Shown piece by piece: positions 17,301-24,421 of a DNA stretch of 64,000 nucleotides. Position 1 is the first letter of the stretch. Each line of letters begins with the position of its first letter. The DNA is taken from assembly GCA_019636015.1 (NCBI GenBank), contig JAHBYJ010000002.1, positions 1-64,000 on the forward strand, in the 5' to 3' direction. Below the pieces are notes generated by a model. The model was given only the letters and a program-made list of their open reading frames with translations. It was not told the origin of the DNA and ran no database searches. Source of the DNA: Parvibaculaceae bacterium (GTDB taxonomy: Bacteria; Pseudomonadota; Alphaproteobacteria; Parvibaculales; Parvibaculaceae). A program made the position numbers and the translations under genes.

Positions 17301-17587
17301 CCCGAACGCTCCGCCTCTTCGGCGACCGCCTTGAAGTCGGCGGCCGTCATGTTGATCCGCTCGCCCGGCCGCACATTGGCGAAGCTCTTCACCAGGCGGT
17401 CGACCTGCGTAGCCGCCTCGCGCGCTTCCTTCTCGACCTTGGTGAGGCCGCCGGCCGCGTCCGTCGCTTCCTTCTGCAGGCGGCCGGACTCGGCGGCGAG
17501 CTTCTGGAAGGAGGCAGCCGTGTCCTTCGACCCCTTGAGGAGGCCGGAGAAATCGCCGGTGATGCGGGCGGCGAGCACTAGCGCCAC
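14369..17587 (-). CDS. Tail length tape measure protein
   Basis: 1072 residues, mostly helical with long Ala/Glu/Gln-rich coiled stretches (about 30-180 and 520-900). A hydrophobic segment around 225-265 (RLAVAGLTGALVTGAMAWSS) is the usual membrane-interacting part of tape measures. The C-terminus (PATNFLFGTNYATIDDAGG and MARNDNGFSGG) resembles lambda gpH. It sets tail length and is ejected before DNA; at about 0.15 nm per residue it implies a tail near 160 nm. The start overlaps the GT stop by 10 bases. Confidence 0.9.
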   Translation of the reverse strand: MALVLAARITGDFSGLLKGSKDTAASFQKLAAESGRLQKEATDAAGGLTKVEKEAREAATQVDRLVKSFANVRPGERINMTAADFKAVAEEAERSGRKFEDVLGGNRSALDAMRAAHDPLFAAQRHYLDQLASIRAAEAAGALPREQARVAIARTKAEFAASVPIIRSQTAAVMDSSKAIQLQRWQLVNLGQQVQDVGVQLAMGMNPLMIAAQQGPQIVSATGGFQNFMALARQHITPTRLAVAGLTGALVTGAMAWSSYLGSVKPVETALAGVGRRIGATKGEMEELAQASAEQGGISVREARQLETVYLRTGRIGTQVMGELIARTKDYAATMGMDLLAAGEDLAKAFAEPEKGVENFNKALQALTDAEAQEVRRMIERGETMRAQLLMIEALDRGTIKHRDSVTALGAAWNGALRVGSNMWNFFGAAIDKGFSDAPATQERLDQFIALRDRKAAAGDQFGGRSLEWINSEIARMRAEIDRDRQRGVSGDISFNSIQAGALARRYSPDQTKLEQLRTDRQRASLDLMNPAIRDNVDNLRGLERAYDASGRAIETWLDPAGKAAAMHRLDMEAIAAKTPAQKAEIAAQRERLQLAGEAIPQAEADQRVEAARAKAYAEATHAISEQNAQMGLNTRLTLETAEAWLQGAAAGERAAAMQQGLIEAFNSGADAAERSRLALQEQAAQAALSGAQSAAHYEAEAAALGRMNAAVASGSMTLAEANREAQKEAQLRPFLIAAANAEGTAKEVLTRIIDELTAAMGRYNAESWRATALSMNDAQKGEIELLQMQRDMLWENAGVRDEALAVKRKELELTAAGIPLSSAEAQAIVEHSRTITQLTAALEREGATRDMVMRTTENALNRVTEQIAQGKLDWEDWGATAVSALQDVIRELARLSITAPATNFLFGTNYATIDDAGGIFGAIFHDGGVIGTGSKPRRQVPPHLVASAPRFHTGGPIGTNERVIIAELGEEMLTADDPRHVRNLRRMARNDNGFSGGAPGGEPRITIINHPAPNTKVESKTRRGPGGETIIENFVREVKEGIASDIASGQGPITGAIAGRFGLNPAMGTQR

Positions 17588-18338
17588 GGTTCGTCTCCCT
17601 TCGTGGGCGACGATCCGTTGAGAACCGGAAGCGCCGCGCCTTCCATCTCGCGCATCGCCTCGAACAATTCGCGCCTGCGCTTCTTGCCGGTCACGACCAT
17701 GCGGATCGTCGAGGCGACCGCGTCATAGTCGAGGCCGATCCAGATGAGCCGGCTGCCCACCGGCTCGAAGCGCCATTGCGTCCTGAACTTCAGGAAGAGC
17801 ATCAGCGCCTCGACATTTTCGGCCTCGACCCCGAACTCCCGCTTTTCCTTTTCCACGGGGGCGACATCGATGCCGAGATTTCTGAACTGGGCGGCGATCT
17901 CCTCGTCCACCTCGACCGGCCGGGAGAGATCGTCCTTGCCGGTGATCGCCGAGGCCCAGACGACCGCCGCCTGTCTCAGTTTTTTCTCGCGCGCTCGCGG
18001 CCGTTCTGCGCATCCGCCCAGGCCTCGTAGGCGGCGACCGAAAACCACGGGAAGCCGAGCGCCTGGACGAGCACTTCGTCGCTGAAGGGCACCTGCGTCT
18101 TGTCCGGTGCCACCACGTCCTTCCAGCCCTTGACGACGCGGCGAAGCAGCGCATGCGATTTCGAAGTGTCGCCCGCCCGTTCGGCGGCGGCGACCTCCTC
18201 CATGATGCGGCGCGCTTCCTCGGGCTCGATCGTCTCGAAGAGGAGCATGAAATCGTCTTCGACGATCTTGCCCTCGTCGGCCGGCACGCGGGCCGTGGCA
18301 GGCCACCAGAAAGTGTGGGACTTCTTCAGTACGAACAT
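17578..18338 (-). CDS. Tail assembly chaperone GT (frameshift product)
   Basis: Fusion made by a -1 ribosomal shift at 17979-17985. The first 121 residues are shared with the G product; translation then continues in the -1 frame as LRQAAVVWASAITGKDDLSR to the stop at 17578. The T part (about 133 residues) is helical and charged at its start (VEKEKREFGVEAENVEALML). In lambda the G and GT proteins coat the tape measure and recruit tube subunits; the arrangement before the tape measure gene is identical. A single annotated frame would miss the N-terminal half. Confidence 0.85.
17976..18338 (-). CDS. Tail assembly chaperone G
   Basis: 120 residues, MFVLKKSHTFWWPATARVPADE to ARKN, terminating right after the slippery heptamer. 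Acidic helical protein with FMLLFETIEPEEARRIMEEV and ALGFPWFSVAAYEAWADAQ. It is the main product of the G/GT gene pair, made when no frameshift occurs. Confidence 0.85.
   Translation of the reverse strand: MFVLKKSHTFWWPATARVPADEGKIVEDDFMLLFETIEPEEARRIMEEVAAAERAGDTSKSHALLRRVVKGWKDVVAPDKTQVPFSDEVLVQALGFPWFSVAAYEAWADAQNGRERARKN
17979..17985 (-). promoter_or_regulatory. Programmed -1 frameshift site A AAA AAC
   Basis: Read on the minus strand in the G frame the codons are AGA AAA AAC TGA, so the heptamer A AAA AAC is in exact X XXY YYZ phase and lies next to the G stop codon. After slipping, the next codon is CTG in the T frame. This is one of the strongest known bacterial -1 slippery sequences and it occurs where lambda-type phages have theirs. 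Confidence 0.9.
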
Positions 18339-18435
18339 GCTTCATCTCCCTTGAAGCGGTGTTGAAAGGGTGCTTGCAGGGGCAAGGTTGCGAGCCCGTT
18401 CTTGAGACAAGATGGCCGCAACCGCGCCCCCGCTC

Positions 18436-19365
18436 TTATTTGACCGTGATCACCAGCTCGTCATTGCCCTCGTCCGGGCAGAGCATCAGCGGCAGGGTGA
18501 GGTTCCTGATCTTGTCGGTCTCGCCATAGGTCGGGCGGCCCGTCTCGGTCGCCGGACAGGCGAGCTCGACGATATTGCCGGCCTGCGTGCCGTGGACGAG
18601 CGCGAGCGCGCCGCGCGTGCGCGCCTGGGCGACGGCGACCCAGTTCTTGACCGACATGGGCTTCGCCTCAAGGACCGCGCTGCCCGAGCCCAGGCGATCG
18701 ACGATAAGCACCGCCTCGTCGCCGATGAGGTTCCGGTAGACGACTTCATTGCCGAGATCGAGCTCGACGCTTTCGGCGATCGCCGCCGCAATGCCGTGGA
18801 GCGCCAGCGTCGTGTTTGCATTGTCGACGATGACGGGCTTCGCGAAGCCGGCGAAAGCCTGCGTGGGCATCGCCGCATCCGCGACCGGCACGAGGAGGCC
18901 GCGCATGTTGAAGCGGATCAGCGGAATGCTGTCCTTCGCCAGCGAGAAGCTCGCATTGCCGCGCGCGCCGAGCATGATGTGCAAGACGCCGTCGAGATTG
19001 AAATAGAGGGTCGCGCTTTCGAACGCGTCGGAGACCGGCGCATATTCGACTTCGACATCCTCCTCGATCGTCTCGCTCATGCCGCAGGCTCGGAGCAGCA
19101 CGCCATAGCCGGGCGCCGTGCCGGCCGCGCCGGAGCCGGTGAGCTCGACCGAGAAGGTTGCGCTGACATGGACCGCCGCGAGAAGCACGCCCTGCTGGCC
19201 CATATGCGTCTGGTAGAGGCCGCGATCGACTTCCTGACCTTCCATCGGCGTCAGGGTCACGTCGCGGCAGATCATCGCATTGGCGCCGACAGGGTTGGCG
19301 TCGGTGCCGTAGCTCGCCTCGATCTTTGCAAGCATCGCCAGCTTGCGGGCGCGTTTCACCGCCAT
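18436..19365 (-). CDS. Major tail tube protein
   Basis: 309 residues, beginning MAVKRARKLAMLAKIEASYGTD and containing PMEGQEVDRGLYQTHMGQQGVL and EVEYAPVSDAFESATLYFNLDGVLH, the pattern of Mu-like siphophage tube proteins (beta-barrel subunits stacking into the tail). The stop is followed by a 97-base gap before the chaperones, containing no gene. Position between terminator and chaperone genes agrees. Confidence 0.8.
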   Translation of the reverse strand: MAVKRARKLAMLAKIEASYGTDANPVGANAMICRDVTLTPMEGQEVDRGLYQTHMGQQGVLLAAVHVSATFSVELTGSGAAGTAPGYGVLLRACGMSETIEEDVEVEYAPVSDAFESATLYFNLDGVLHIMLGARGNASFSLAKDSIPLIRFNMRGLLVPVADAAMPTQAFAGFAKPVIVDNANTTLALHGIAAAIAESVELDLGNEVVYRNLIGDEAVLIVDRLGSGSAVLEAKPMSVKNWVAVAQARTRGALALVHGTQAGNIVELACPATETGRPTYGETDKIRNLTLPLMLCPDEGNDELVITVK

Positions 19366-19366
19366 G

Positions 19367-19531
19367 TCACTTCTCCTTCGCGGGCGCTTTCACAGGCGCG
19401 GCTGCGGTTTCGGGTTCGGGTGCGGCGGGCTTCACGGGCGCCGCCTGTGCTTCCTTCGTTTGCTCGGCGAGGACGCGCTTGCCGCCCTTCTTGATGTAGC
19501 GGCCGCCTTCGCCTGGACGTTTGTCAGTCAT
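19367..19531 (-). CDS. Small basic/proline-rich phage protein
   Basis: 54 residues, MTDKRPGEGGRYIKKGGKRVL then a Pro/Ala/Lys-rich low-complexity tail (APVKPAAPEPETAAAPVKAP). The start lies inside the end of the tail terminator gene (8-base overlap) and the stop is one base before the tube start. Probably an accessory protein of the tube gene; no family assigned. Confidence 0.65.
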   Translation of the reverse strand: MTDKRPGEGGRYIKKGGKRVLAEQTKEAQAAPVKPAAPEPETAAAPVKAPAKEK

Positions 19532-19970
19532 GTTCCTGTTCCTCTTCGATGCGGCCGGAGCGGAATTCATGCTCCCACCAGAGATGACCGTCACCGAAGC
19601 CGGTGACATTGCCGCCGCCATTCTCGAGCGGCTCCTCGAGCCCTTCCGGCACAAAGCCGACGAGCCGGCGCTTCGCCTCTTCCTTGAGGTTCCAGATATC
19701 GTCTAGCGCCTGGTCGCCTTGCCGCCCTGCAAGGTTCCGCGTGACGATGACGAGCAGGAAGCGGAAGCCCGTATCCTGGGCTACCGGCCCGGTCGCGCGG
19801 CCGCTCGGCTCCGCCGCCTCTTCGCCAAGCACAATGAAACAGGCAGGCACCGATGCGGGTGCCTTCTGCTTCAACGCGGCAAGCTCGGCCGCCGTGCCGA
19901 TATGGCGGAACACCGGGGCCCCGAGCTCTTCGTCCTTCATCCGCGCCGCGATCGACTGCATCGGGTTCAT
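19524..19970 (-). CDS. Tail terminator-like protein (Mu gp37 / lambda gpU position)
   Basis: 148 residues from MNPMQSIAARMKDEEL. Alpha/beta pattern with TGFRFLLVIVTRNLAGRQGDQA and ALDDIWNLKEEAKRRLVGFVPEGLEEPL, characteristic of the small neck/tail-terminator proteins that cap the tube. The start overlaps the upstream stop (ATGA). Encoded between the morphogenesis protein and the tube, the normal place for a terminator. Confidence 0.7.
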   Translation of the reverse strand: MNPMQSIAARMKDEELGAPVFRHIGTAAELAALKQKAPASVPACFIVLGEEAAEPSGRATGPVAQDTGFRFLLVIVTRNLAGRQGDQALDDIWNLKEEAKRRLVGFVPEGLEEPLENGGGNVTGFGDGHLWWEHEFRSGRIEEEQEHD

Positions 19971-20545
19971 TTCGAGCCCTCCGCCGCGCGCGCCAGATAG
20001 GCCTCGACCTTCGAGGCGACGAGCGCGCGATCGTCGGCATTGATGCCGAGATAGGGCCGCGCCGGAATGGTGATGCTGTGCGCGGGCACCTGCACCAGGC
20101 GATCCTGCCGGCTCTTCGCGCGGCTCGACTTCTTCGCAAAGCGCCAGGTATCGCGCCTGTTCTTCGCGTAGGTCACGATCCGCCGCGAAGTCATGCGCTG
20201 GAAGGTGTGGCCGAGCTGATGGACCGCGCCGTAACGGACATTCGTGCCCCATTCGACGCCGCCCGCTCCGAGCACGTTATGCGTGATCGAGCGAAAGAGG
20301 ATATTGGCAAGGCGCAGGATCGTCGCGAAGGGGCCGCGGCGCCGCTTCGTCGAGGGCGCATGGCGCTTCCAGAAGCGGTATTGCGGGTCCTTCTCTGCGA
20401 GAAATCGCTGCTGCGTCGAAACCACCATCGACGCGCCGATATCGTCCCAGAGCGGCTGCGGATCGAGGCCCGCATCGATCACGCGCTGAATGGCAGCGGA
20501 GATCTCCGCGTCGTCGATATCGATGACGATGCTGGCGCCCGACAT
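19967..20545 (-). CDS. Phage virion morphogenesis protein (Mu gpG family)
   Basis: 192 residues. It contains the family pattern QQRFLAEKDPQYRFWKRHAPSTK then RLANILFRSITHNVLGAGGVEWGTNVRYGAVHQLG, and ends with IPARPYLGI. These proteins join head and tail assembly (tail-completion type). The HQLG and RPYLGI phrases are the clearest family marks. Followed by the terminator gene with a 4-base overlap. Confidence 0.85.
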   Translation of the reverse strand: MSGASIVIDIDDAEISAAIQRVIDAGLDPQPLWDDIGASMVVSTQQRFLAEKDPQYRFWKRHAPSTKRRRGPFATILRLANILFRSITHNVLGAGGVEWGTNVRYGAVHQLGHTFQRMTSRRIVTYAKNRRDTWRFAKKSSRAKSRQDRLVQVPAHSITIPARPYLGINADDRALVASKVEAYLARAAEGSK

Positions 20546-20546
20546 C

Positions 20547-20966
20547 TCAGAAGCCCTTCAGCTTGTCGCGCGAAAAGAGACGCTCTGGCCCATCGAAACT
20601 TGCTGCGACACCGGAAGGCGCGGGCTCGCCCTGAACGTCGAGCTTCGCCTTGCCCGCAGACACGTCCGCGAGATACCTGACGGCAATGTCGTGGTTCTTC
20701 TGGACCGCTTCCGGCGCGCTGTCGCCCCAGAGATATTTCCACGCGATGTCGCAGCAATAGCGGACGAGCTGATGCGGCACGGTCGAGAGGGGCAGCGTAT
20801 AACGCCCGCCGATATAGCTGTCGATGAGACCACCCGCATCGGCAAGGGCCTTGCCGACCATTACCTCGTCGATCTCTTCCGGCGGCACGTTTGCATGATC
20901 GGTGAGCTCGATGAGCTCCTGCTCCTTGAAGCGAGCCTTCATGTCGTCGAGCGTGGCGTAGGTCAT
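20547..20966 (-). CDS. DUF1320 head-tail connector-like protein (Mu gp36)
   Basis: 139 residues from MTYATLDDMKARFKEQELIEL, a DUF1320/gp36 N-terminus, with helical DAGGLIDSYIGGRYTLPLSTVPHQLVRYCCDIAWKYLWG in the middle. Likely head-completion or neck protein. The ATG overlaps the stop of the upstream membrane-protein gene (TCAT/ATGA), which decides the start over the one five codons upstream. Confidence 0.8.
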   Translation of the reverse strand: MTYATLDDMKARFKEQELIELTDHANVPPEEIDEVMVGKALADAGGLIDSYIGGRYTLPLSTVPHQLVRYCCDIAWKYLWGDSAPEAVQKNHDIAVRYLADVSAGKAKLDVQGEPAPSGVAASFDGPERLFSRDKLKGF

Positions 20967-21184
20967 GCCGGCCACCCGCAAACGAAGAGAAACACGCCGG
21001 CCAGCAGGCAGATCGCGGGCCGGATGTAATCACCCACCTCGCTCACTTCAAAATGCTTGCGAGGCTCGAACCCCATCCCGCTCACTTCAAAATCCGAAAC
21101 GAACATGGCAACCGTGCCGAGCCCGCCGATGATGACGAGCACGAAGCCGATGCAGCCGAGGATGTAGAGGAGCGCTGTGGACAT
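20963..21184 (-). CDS. Small two-helix membrane protein
   Basis: 73 residues with transmembrane segments at about 4-30 (LLYILGCIGFVLVIIGGLGTVAMFV) and 55-70 (AICLLAGVFLFVCGW). Two imperfect copies of a short phrase, FEVSGMGFEPRKH and FEVSEVGDYIRP, lie between them. Unrecognised. It stands alone between head and tail genes after a long structured gap, translationally coupled to gp36. Confidence 0.65.
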   Translation of the reverse strand: MSTALLYILGCIGFVLVIIGGLGTVAMFVSDFEVSGMGFEPRKHFEVSEVGDYIRPAICLLAGVFLFVCGWPA

Positions 21185-21302
21185 GGTCGCCGGGTTTCCT
21201 TCGGGTGGTGAGGCTGCTTGCCTGAGCGACCTGGGCAGACCGGGAAGTCGGGCAGATCGCGGGAGAGACAAGCAGCCCCATAAGACCGTTACGTCGAGGT
21301 CC

Positions 21303-21434
21303 GGCGGCGGCGAGGCGGTACTCGAACTCAATGCCTCGCCGCCGCCCTCTCGGGTATTCCGTTCGGCGGCGGCCTACTGCGAAGCGGAGCCGCCGCCGAG
21401 GTGCCGGCGGGAAGTCCCCCCGGATACCGCCGGC
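21303..21434 (-). ncRNA. Three tandem GC-rich stem-loops in a late-operon gap
   Basis: The 256-base gap 21185-21440 has no gene but three perfect inverted repeats in a row: a 14-base stem (21303-21316 with 21333-21346), an 11-base stem (21363-21373 with 21389-21399) and an 8-base stem (21403-21410 with 21427-21434). The last lies 6 bases after the gp35-like stop. None has a following T-run on the minus strand. Could be a terminator/attenuator cluster, a processing site or a small RNA. Confidence 0.5.
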
Positions 21435-21440
21435 AAACGA

Positions 21441-21665
21441 TCAGGCGCTCTTGCCTTTGCCGTCGCCCTCCGCTTCGTCTTCGACTTCCACGTCCACTTC
21501 GACCACGACCAGCATCGGCTCGGCTTCGAGGTCCTCGCGCTGCTTCTTGCTGAAAGCGTCGAGTTCGTAGTCGGTCGCACCTTTCGGATGCGCGATGCCG
21601 GCGCGGCGGAACCCTTCCTGCGTCGAATGGATGCGCAGCATTTTCTTGGTCGGCTTCTTGGCCAT
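21441..21665 (-). CDS. Mu gp35-like / HI1506-related protein
   Basis: 74 residues, MAKKPTKKMLRIHSTQEGFRRAGIAHPKGATDYELDAFSKKQREDLEAEP then an acidic Val/Glu tail. The central phrase about recovering from FRRAG to the YELDAF-xxxQ helix is characteristic of the FluMu gp35 family, small proteins that follow the capsid gene in Mu-like phages. Role unknown. Confidence 0.75.
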   Translation of the reverse strand: MAKKPTKKMLRIHSTQEGFRRAGIAHPKGATDYELDAFSKKQREDLEAEPMLVVVEVDVEVEDEAEGDGKGKSA

Positions 21666-21680
21666 CGAGCGATCCTCCGA

Positions 21681-22571
21681 TCAGAGCCAGGGACAGACGA
21701 ACACCTCGGCGGTGTTCCGGTAGACGTTGGTGGCGCCGTTCGCGAGACGCTCGGCCTGGATAAGCTCCAGCGCCTTGCCTTCCAGCGACGGCGGCACGAC
21801 GAGCAGCTTCGGCCGCAGACCAAGAGGGCGCTCGTAGTCCCCCTTCATGCCCATCATCGCGGTGCGCGCGGCGGCATAGTTGGTCGCGTCGAGGGTCTGC
21901 TTCGATCCGTAGGCGAGCTGCCACAGGCCATAGCCGGAGTTGCAGCGCGTATCGACGCCATAGACATATTCGTCGCGGTCGAAGACGTTCTCGTCGGTCG
22001 GGCCCGTCTTGGCCTTGAAGTCGTACGGCCGGCGCGGCTGCCAGATGAACGGCCGGACAGCGCGCGTGGTGTCGAGCAGGAACCAGGGCGCACCGGAGCC
22101 GCCGCCGGAATTGGAGACGCTGACAGGCGCGCCGCTCTTGTCGAGCACCGGATGGTCGGTGTCGAAAAAATACTGGCCGTCGTAGCAGGGCGTGTCGAAG
22201 CCAGCCCCGAGCAACGGAAACACGAGCTCGTCCGGATGCACCTTGGAGGCGCGGCCCATCTCCGACACGAAGGGCGTGTAGACGCCATAAGTATCGTCTT
22301 CAACGGCATCGCGCGGCACCAATACCGTCATTTCGAACTTGCGGTTCCGGATGGTGAAGTCGTGAACTTCGAGGTTCTTGTAGACGCGGTCGCCGATCCA
22401 TTCGCGAAAGGCGGGAACGGAGCCGAGCCAGCCATAGGTTTCCTTCGCAGTTGTCGAAGGTGCCTCCATGGCGACCCGGTTCCACATGGGCTCGGTGCCT
22501 GCGAAGGCGTTGTTGAAGGACGTGCGGAAGCCGGTGTTCAGCGCGTCGATATTCTCGCGGTTGATGATCAT
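21681..22571 (-). CDS. Major capsid protein (Mu GpT family)
   Basis: 296 residues, the usual GpT length. The N-terminus MIINRENIDALNTGFRTSFNNAF and the segments VPAFREWIGDRVYKNL, VPRDAVEDDTYGVY and FPLLGAGFDTPCYDGQYFFD are strongly typical. HK97-type fold is known for the family. It builds the icosahedral head around the scaffold encoded upstream. Confidence 0.93.
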   Translation of the reverse strand: MIINRENIDALNTGFRTSFNNAFAGTEPMWNRVAMEAPSTTAKETYGWLGSVPAFREWIGDRVYKNLEVHDFTIRNRKFEMTVLVPRDAVEDDTYGVYTPFVSEMGRASKVHPDELVFPLLGAGFDTPCYDGQYFFDTDHPVLDKSGAPVSVSNSGGGSGAPWFLLDTTRAVRPFIWQPRRPYDFKAKTGPTDENVFDRDEYVYGVDTRCNSGYGLWQLAYGSKQTLDATNYAAARTAMMGMKGDYERPLGLRPKLLVVPPSLEGKALELIQAERLANGATNVYRNTAEVFVCPWL

Positions 22572-22586
22572 GGGTTCGGATCTCCG

Positions 22587-22991
22587 TTAGAGGATTTCGA
22601 CCCAGACGCCTTCGGCGTCGATGTCGATGATCTTGCCGGCCGCCGAGCGCGTGTTGGTGCCACTGGTGGCAGCCACGGTTTCGTCGTCGACGATGTAGGC
22701 GGTGCCGCCGATATGCGAACGCGCGATCGCGTCGGAGCCCGAGTTCTTGAATGCAAAGCAGCCGCGTCGCACCTGGACACGGACGGCACCATTGGCTCCG
22801 TCGGAGTTGTCCACCTGCTCTTCCGCGCGGCCACGTGCCTTGAGCGTGGTGGCGGTAGCGCCGGGCTGCGCCCAGCCGCTCGCGTCGAGGCACACGAGCG
22901 CCCCGGCGTAGATTTTCGTCGACGCCTTCACAGGGTCGGAAACGATGTCGCCCTTGCGATAGGGCGTATTGCGATCGGCGGAGAGCGCCAT
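22587..22991 (-). CDS. Head decoration / DUF2190-like protein
   Basis: 134 residues, beta-rich, with RKGDIVSDPVKASTKIYAGALVCLDASGWAQPG and HIGGTAYIVDDETVAAT, matching the small capsid-associated proteins encoded between protease/scaffold and capsid in Mu-like siphophages. Probably a head-stabilising decoration protein. Spaced 15 bases from the capsid gene. Confidence 0.75.
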   Translation of the reverse strand: MALSADRNTPYRKGDIVSDPVKASTKIYAGALVCLDASGWAQPGATATTLKARGRAEEQVDNSDGANGAVRVQVRRGCFAFKNSGSDAIARSHIGGTAYIVDDETVAATSGTNTRSAAGKIIDIDAEGVWVEIL

Positions 22992-22994
22992 CGG

Positions 22995-23633
22995 TCAGTG
23001 CTCCTTCTGTTTGTTCTTTTTGAAGTCTTCGACGGACAGGCCCATCGCCGAGCAAATCGCGCGCTCGGCATCGGTCAGCCCGTCTTCGCCGGCGGGTGGC
23101 TTGGCCCCGAGGCCGGAGGTGCCGGGCTGGAGCACCACAGGCGCCGCGCCGACAAATTCGTCGAACTTCGCCGGGTCGGCCTTGTGGAGCGCGATCGCCC
23201 AGTCCTTGAGAGCGGGTGTCAGCTTGCCTGCTTCGATTGCAGCATTGACGGCTGTGGTCGCCTTGTCGCCGGCGCTCGTCGCGGCAAGATCGTTCACCTG
23301 CTTCTGCAGTTCGGCGAGCGCCGAAGCAGGGACGTACTTCGTCGGATCGGGATTGCCCGTCGCGGTCTGGATCGCCTTCACCACATCGTCGGCCTTGTCG
23401 CCGTCCTTGCAGCCCGCGGCTGCAACGACCTTGCCATAGTTGGAGGCAAGCGCCTTGATGGCGGTTGCGACGGTTTCGGGCTTCTCGTCTTCCTTGCAGC
23501 CGGCAGCGACGGCGACTGCGGAGAATGCCGCCGCCCGTGCCATCTGCGAATTGAGCGCGGCGAGAATGTCCGCCTCGCTCGACTTGTCCGTCAGGCCGAG
23601 CCCCTTCAGGAGCTCCTGCAGAACTTTGTCCAT
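22995..23633 (-). CDS. Nested scaffold protein (Mu gpZ-like), internal start
   Basis: In-frame internal start at MDKVLQELLKGLGL (residue 174 of the protease). The bases CCGAGGACAAA immediately before this ATG form a clear ribosome site (GAGGA, 5-base spacing) inside coding sequence. It would give a 212-residue helical scaffold on its own, as known for Mu Z. Inferred from the ribosome site and the family precedent. Confidence 0.65.
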   Translation of the reverse strand: MDKVLQELLKGLGLTDKSSEADILAALNSQMARAAAFSAVAVAAGCKEDEKPETVATAIKALASNYGKVVAAAGCKDGDKADDVVKAIQTATGNPDPTKYVPASALAELQKQVNDLAATSAGDKATTAVNAAIEAGKLTPALKDWAIALHKADPAKFDEFVGAAPVVLQPGTSGLGAKPPAGEDGLTDAERAICSAMGLSVEDFKKNKQKEH

Positions 23634-24152
23634 TTTGTCCTCGGAGTTGGGGTGTTGGGCTGCGGCCACCGCAGCCAGCTCAAGGTTCGGATTGTTGGTG
23701 AGGCCGGCCCGCAGGATGCAGAGAACCTTGCCGTCCTTCGTGTGCTCGAAGACCGGGGAGAGATAGCGGTACTCTTTCCGCTGGACGGCCCCGGCACCGT
23801 TTTGCGTCCACTCGACGCGCGCCCAGATGCCGTCTTCTCGCATCTGGTATTCCTTCATCCAGGCGGCGGCAGGGGCCCGGCCCCCGACACCCGGCACGGC
23901 TGCAAAATCCGTCTGGTGGTCGTAATCGATGGGACGGTCTGCATTGGCGGCCCGTTCAAGCGTCGCCGCGATGATGGCCTGGGCGTCCTCTTGGCTGCCC
24001 ACCCGGAACCGGCGGCCGTCCCGACCGGGGACCTCGCCTAGCGGCAGAAGGTGCACCCATTCAGGCGCAAGCCCGTCGAGTGCCACCGACAGAACGGCTA
24101 TGCCCGTCTGGCCGGTCGAGTTCAGCGATACGAGATTTTCCGGGGGCTTCAC
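22995..24152 (-). CDS. Prohead protease with C-terminal scaffold (Mu gpI family)
   Basis: 385 residues, GTG start. The N-terminal half (about 1-165) is the gpI protease: PEWVHLLPLGEVPGRDGRRF, YDHQTDFA (His) and RKEYRYLSPVFEH with the conserved Ser. The second half (174-385) is Ala/Lys-rich and helical, the scaffold. As in Mu, protease and scaffold share one frame. First gene of the head operon; an 18-base dyad (24217-24234) lies 65 bases upstream. Confidence 0.9.
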   Translation of the reverse strand: MKPPENLVSLNSTGQTGIAVLSVALDGLAPEWVHLLPLGEVPGRDGRRFRVGSQEDAQAIIAATLERAANADRPIDYDHQTDFAAVPGVGGRAPAAAWMKEYQMREDGIWARVEWTQNGAGAVQRKEYRYLSPVFEHTKDGKVLCILRAGLTNNPNLELAAVAAAQHPNSEDKMDKVLQELLKGLGLTDKSSEADILAALNSQMARAAAFSAVAVAAGCKEDEKPETVATAIKALASNYGKVVAAAGCKDGDKADDVVKAIQTATGNPDPTKYVPASALAELQKQVNDLAATSAGDKATTAVNAAIEAGKLTPALKDWAIALHKADPAKFDEFVGAAPVVLQPGTSGLGAKPPAGEDGLTDAERAICSAMGLSVEDFKKNKQKEH

Positions 24153-24216
24153 TTGGCAAATCCGGGGGCGTCGTGGATGATGGCCCGACCTTCCCTGATC
24201 GCCGCCCTGCCGGGCA

Positions 24217-24234
24217 CCCTGACAAATGTCAGGG
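24217..24234. promoter_or_regulatory. 18-base dyad upstream of head operon
   Basis: CCCTGACAAATGTCAGGG, a near-perfect palindrome differing at one central base from the dyad at 31853-31870. It lies in the 269-base gene-free stretch 24153-24421 before the protease gene. Possible binding site for the Mor/C-like activator, or an operator for the divergent plus-strand gene at 24422. No obvious -10 follows it on the minus strand. Confidence 0.55.
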
Positions 24235-24421
24235 GCAGCCCGTTAACCATCGATTTTGGGGGTGGGTGCCGCCCGGACTGCTCCATATGGGTCCGGCCAC
24301 CAGATATGGGGCCCTGAGCGCCCAGGAACCGCTTGCAAAACGCGTTGCAGGATTTTTCCGCTGCGACGGGGCCTGAGAGCCGCCTCGCGCGCCAGCGGGC
24401 AAATGAGGGGATTTTTGGTTA

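Noticed and set aside
21177-24041. 954-residue plus-strand open frame across capsid and protease genes
   Set aside because: It is the antisense shadow of well-identified minus-strand genes in GC-rich DNA; its sequence is Arg/Gly/His-rich with no motif. The same holds for long plus frames at 9645-12143 and 53890-56526.
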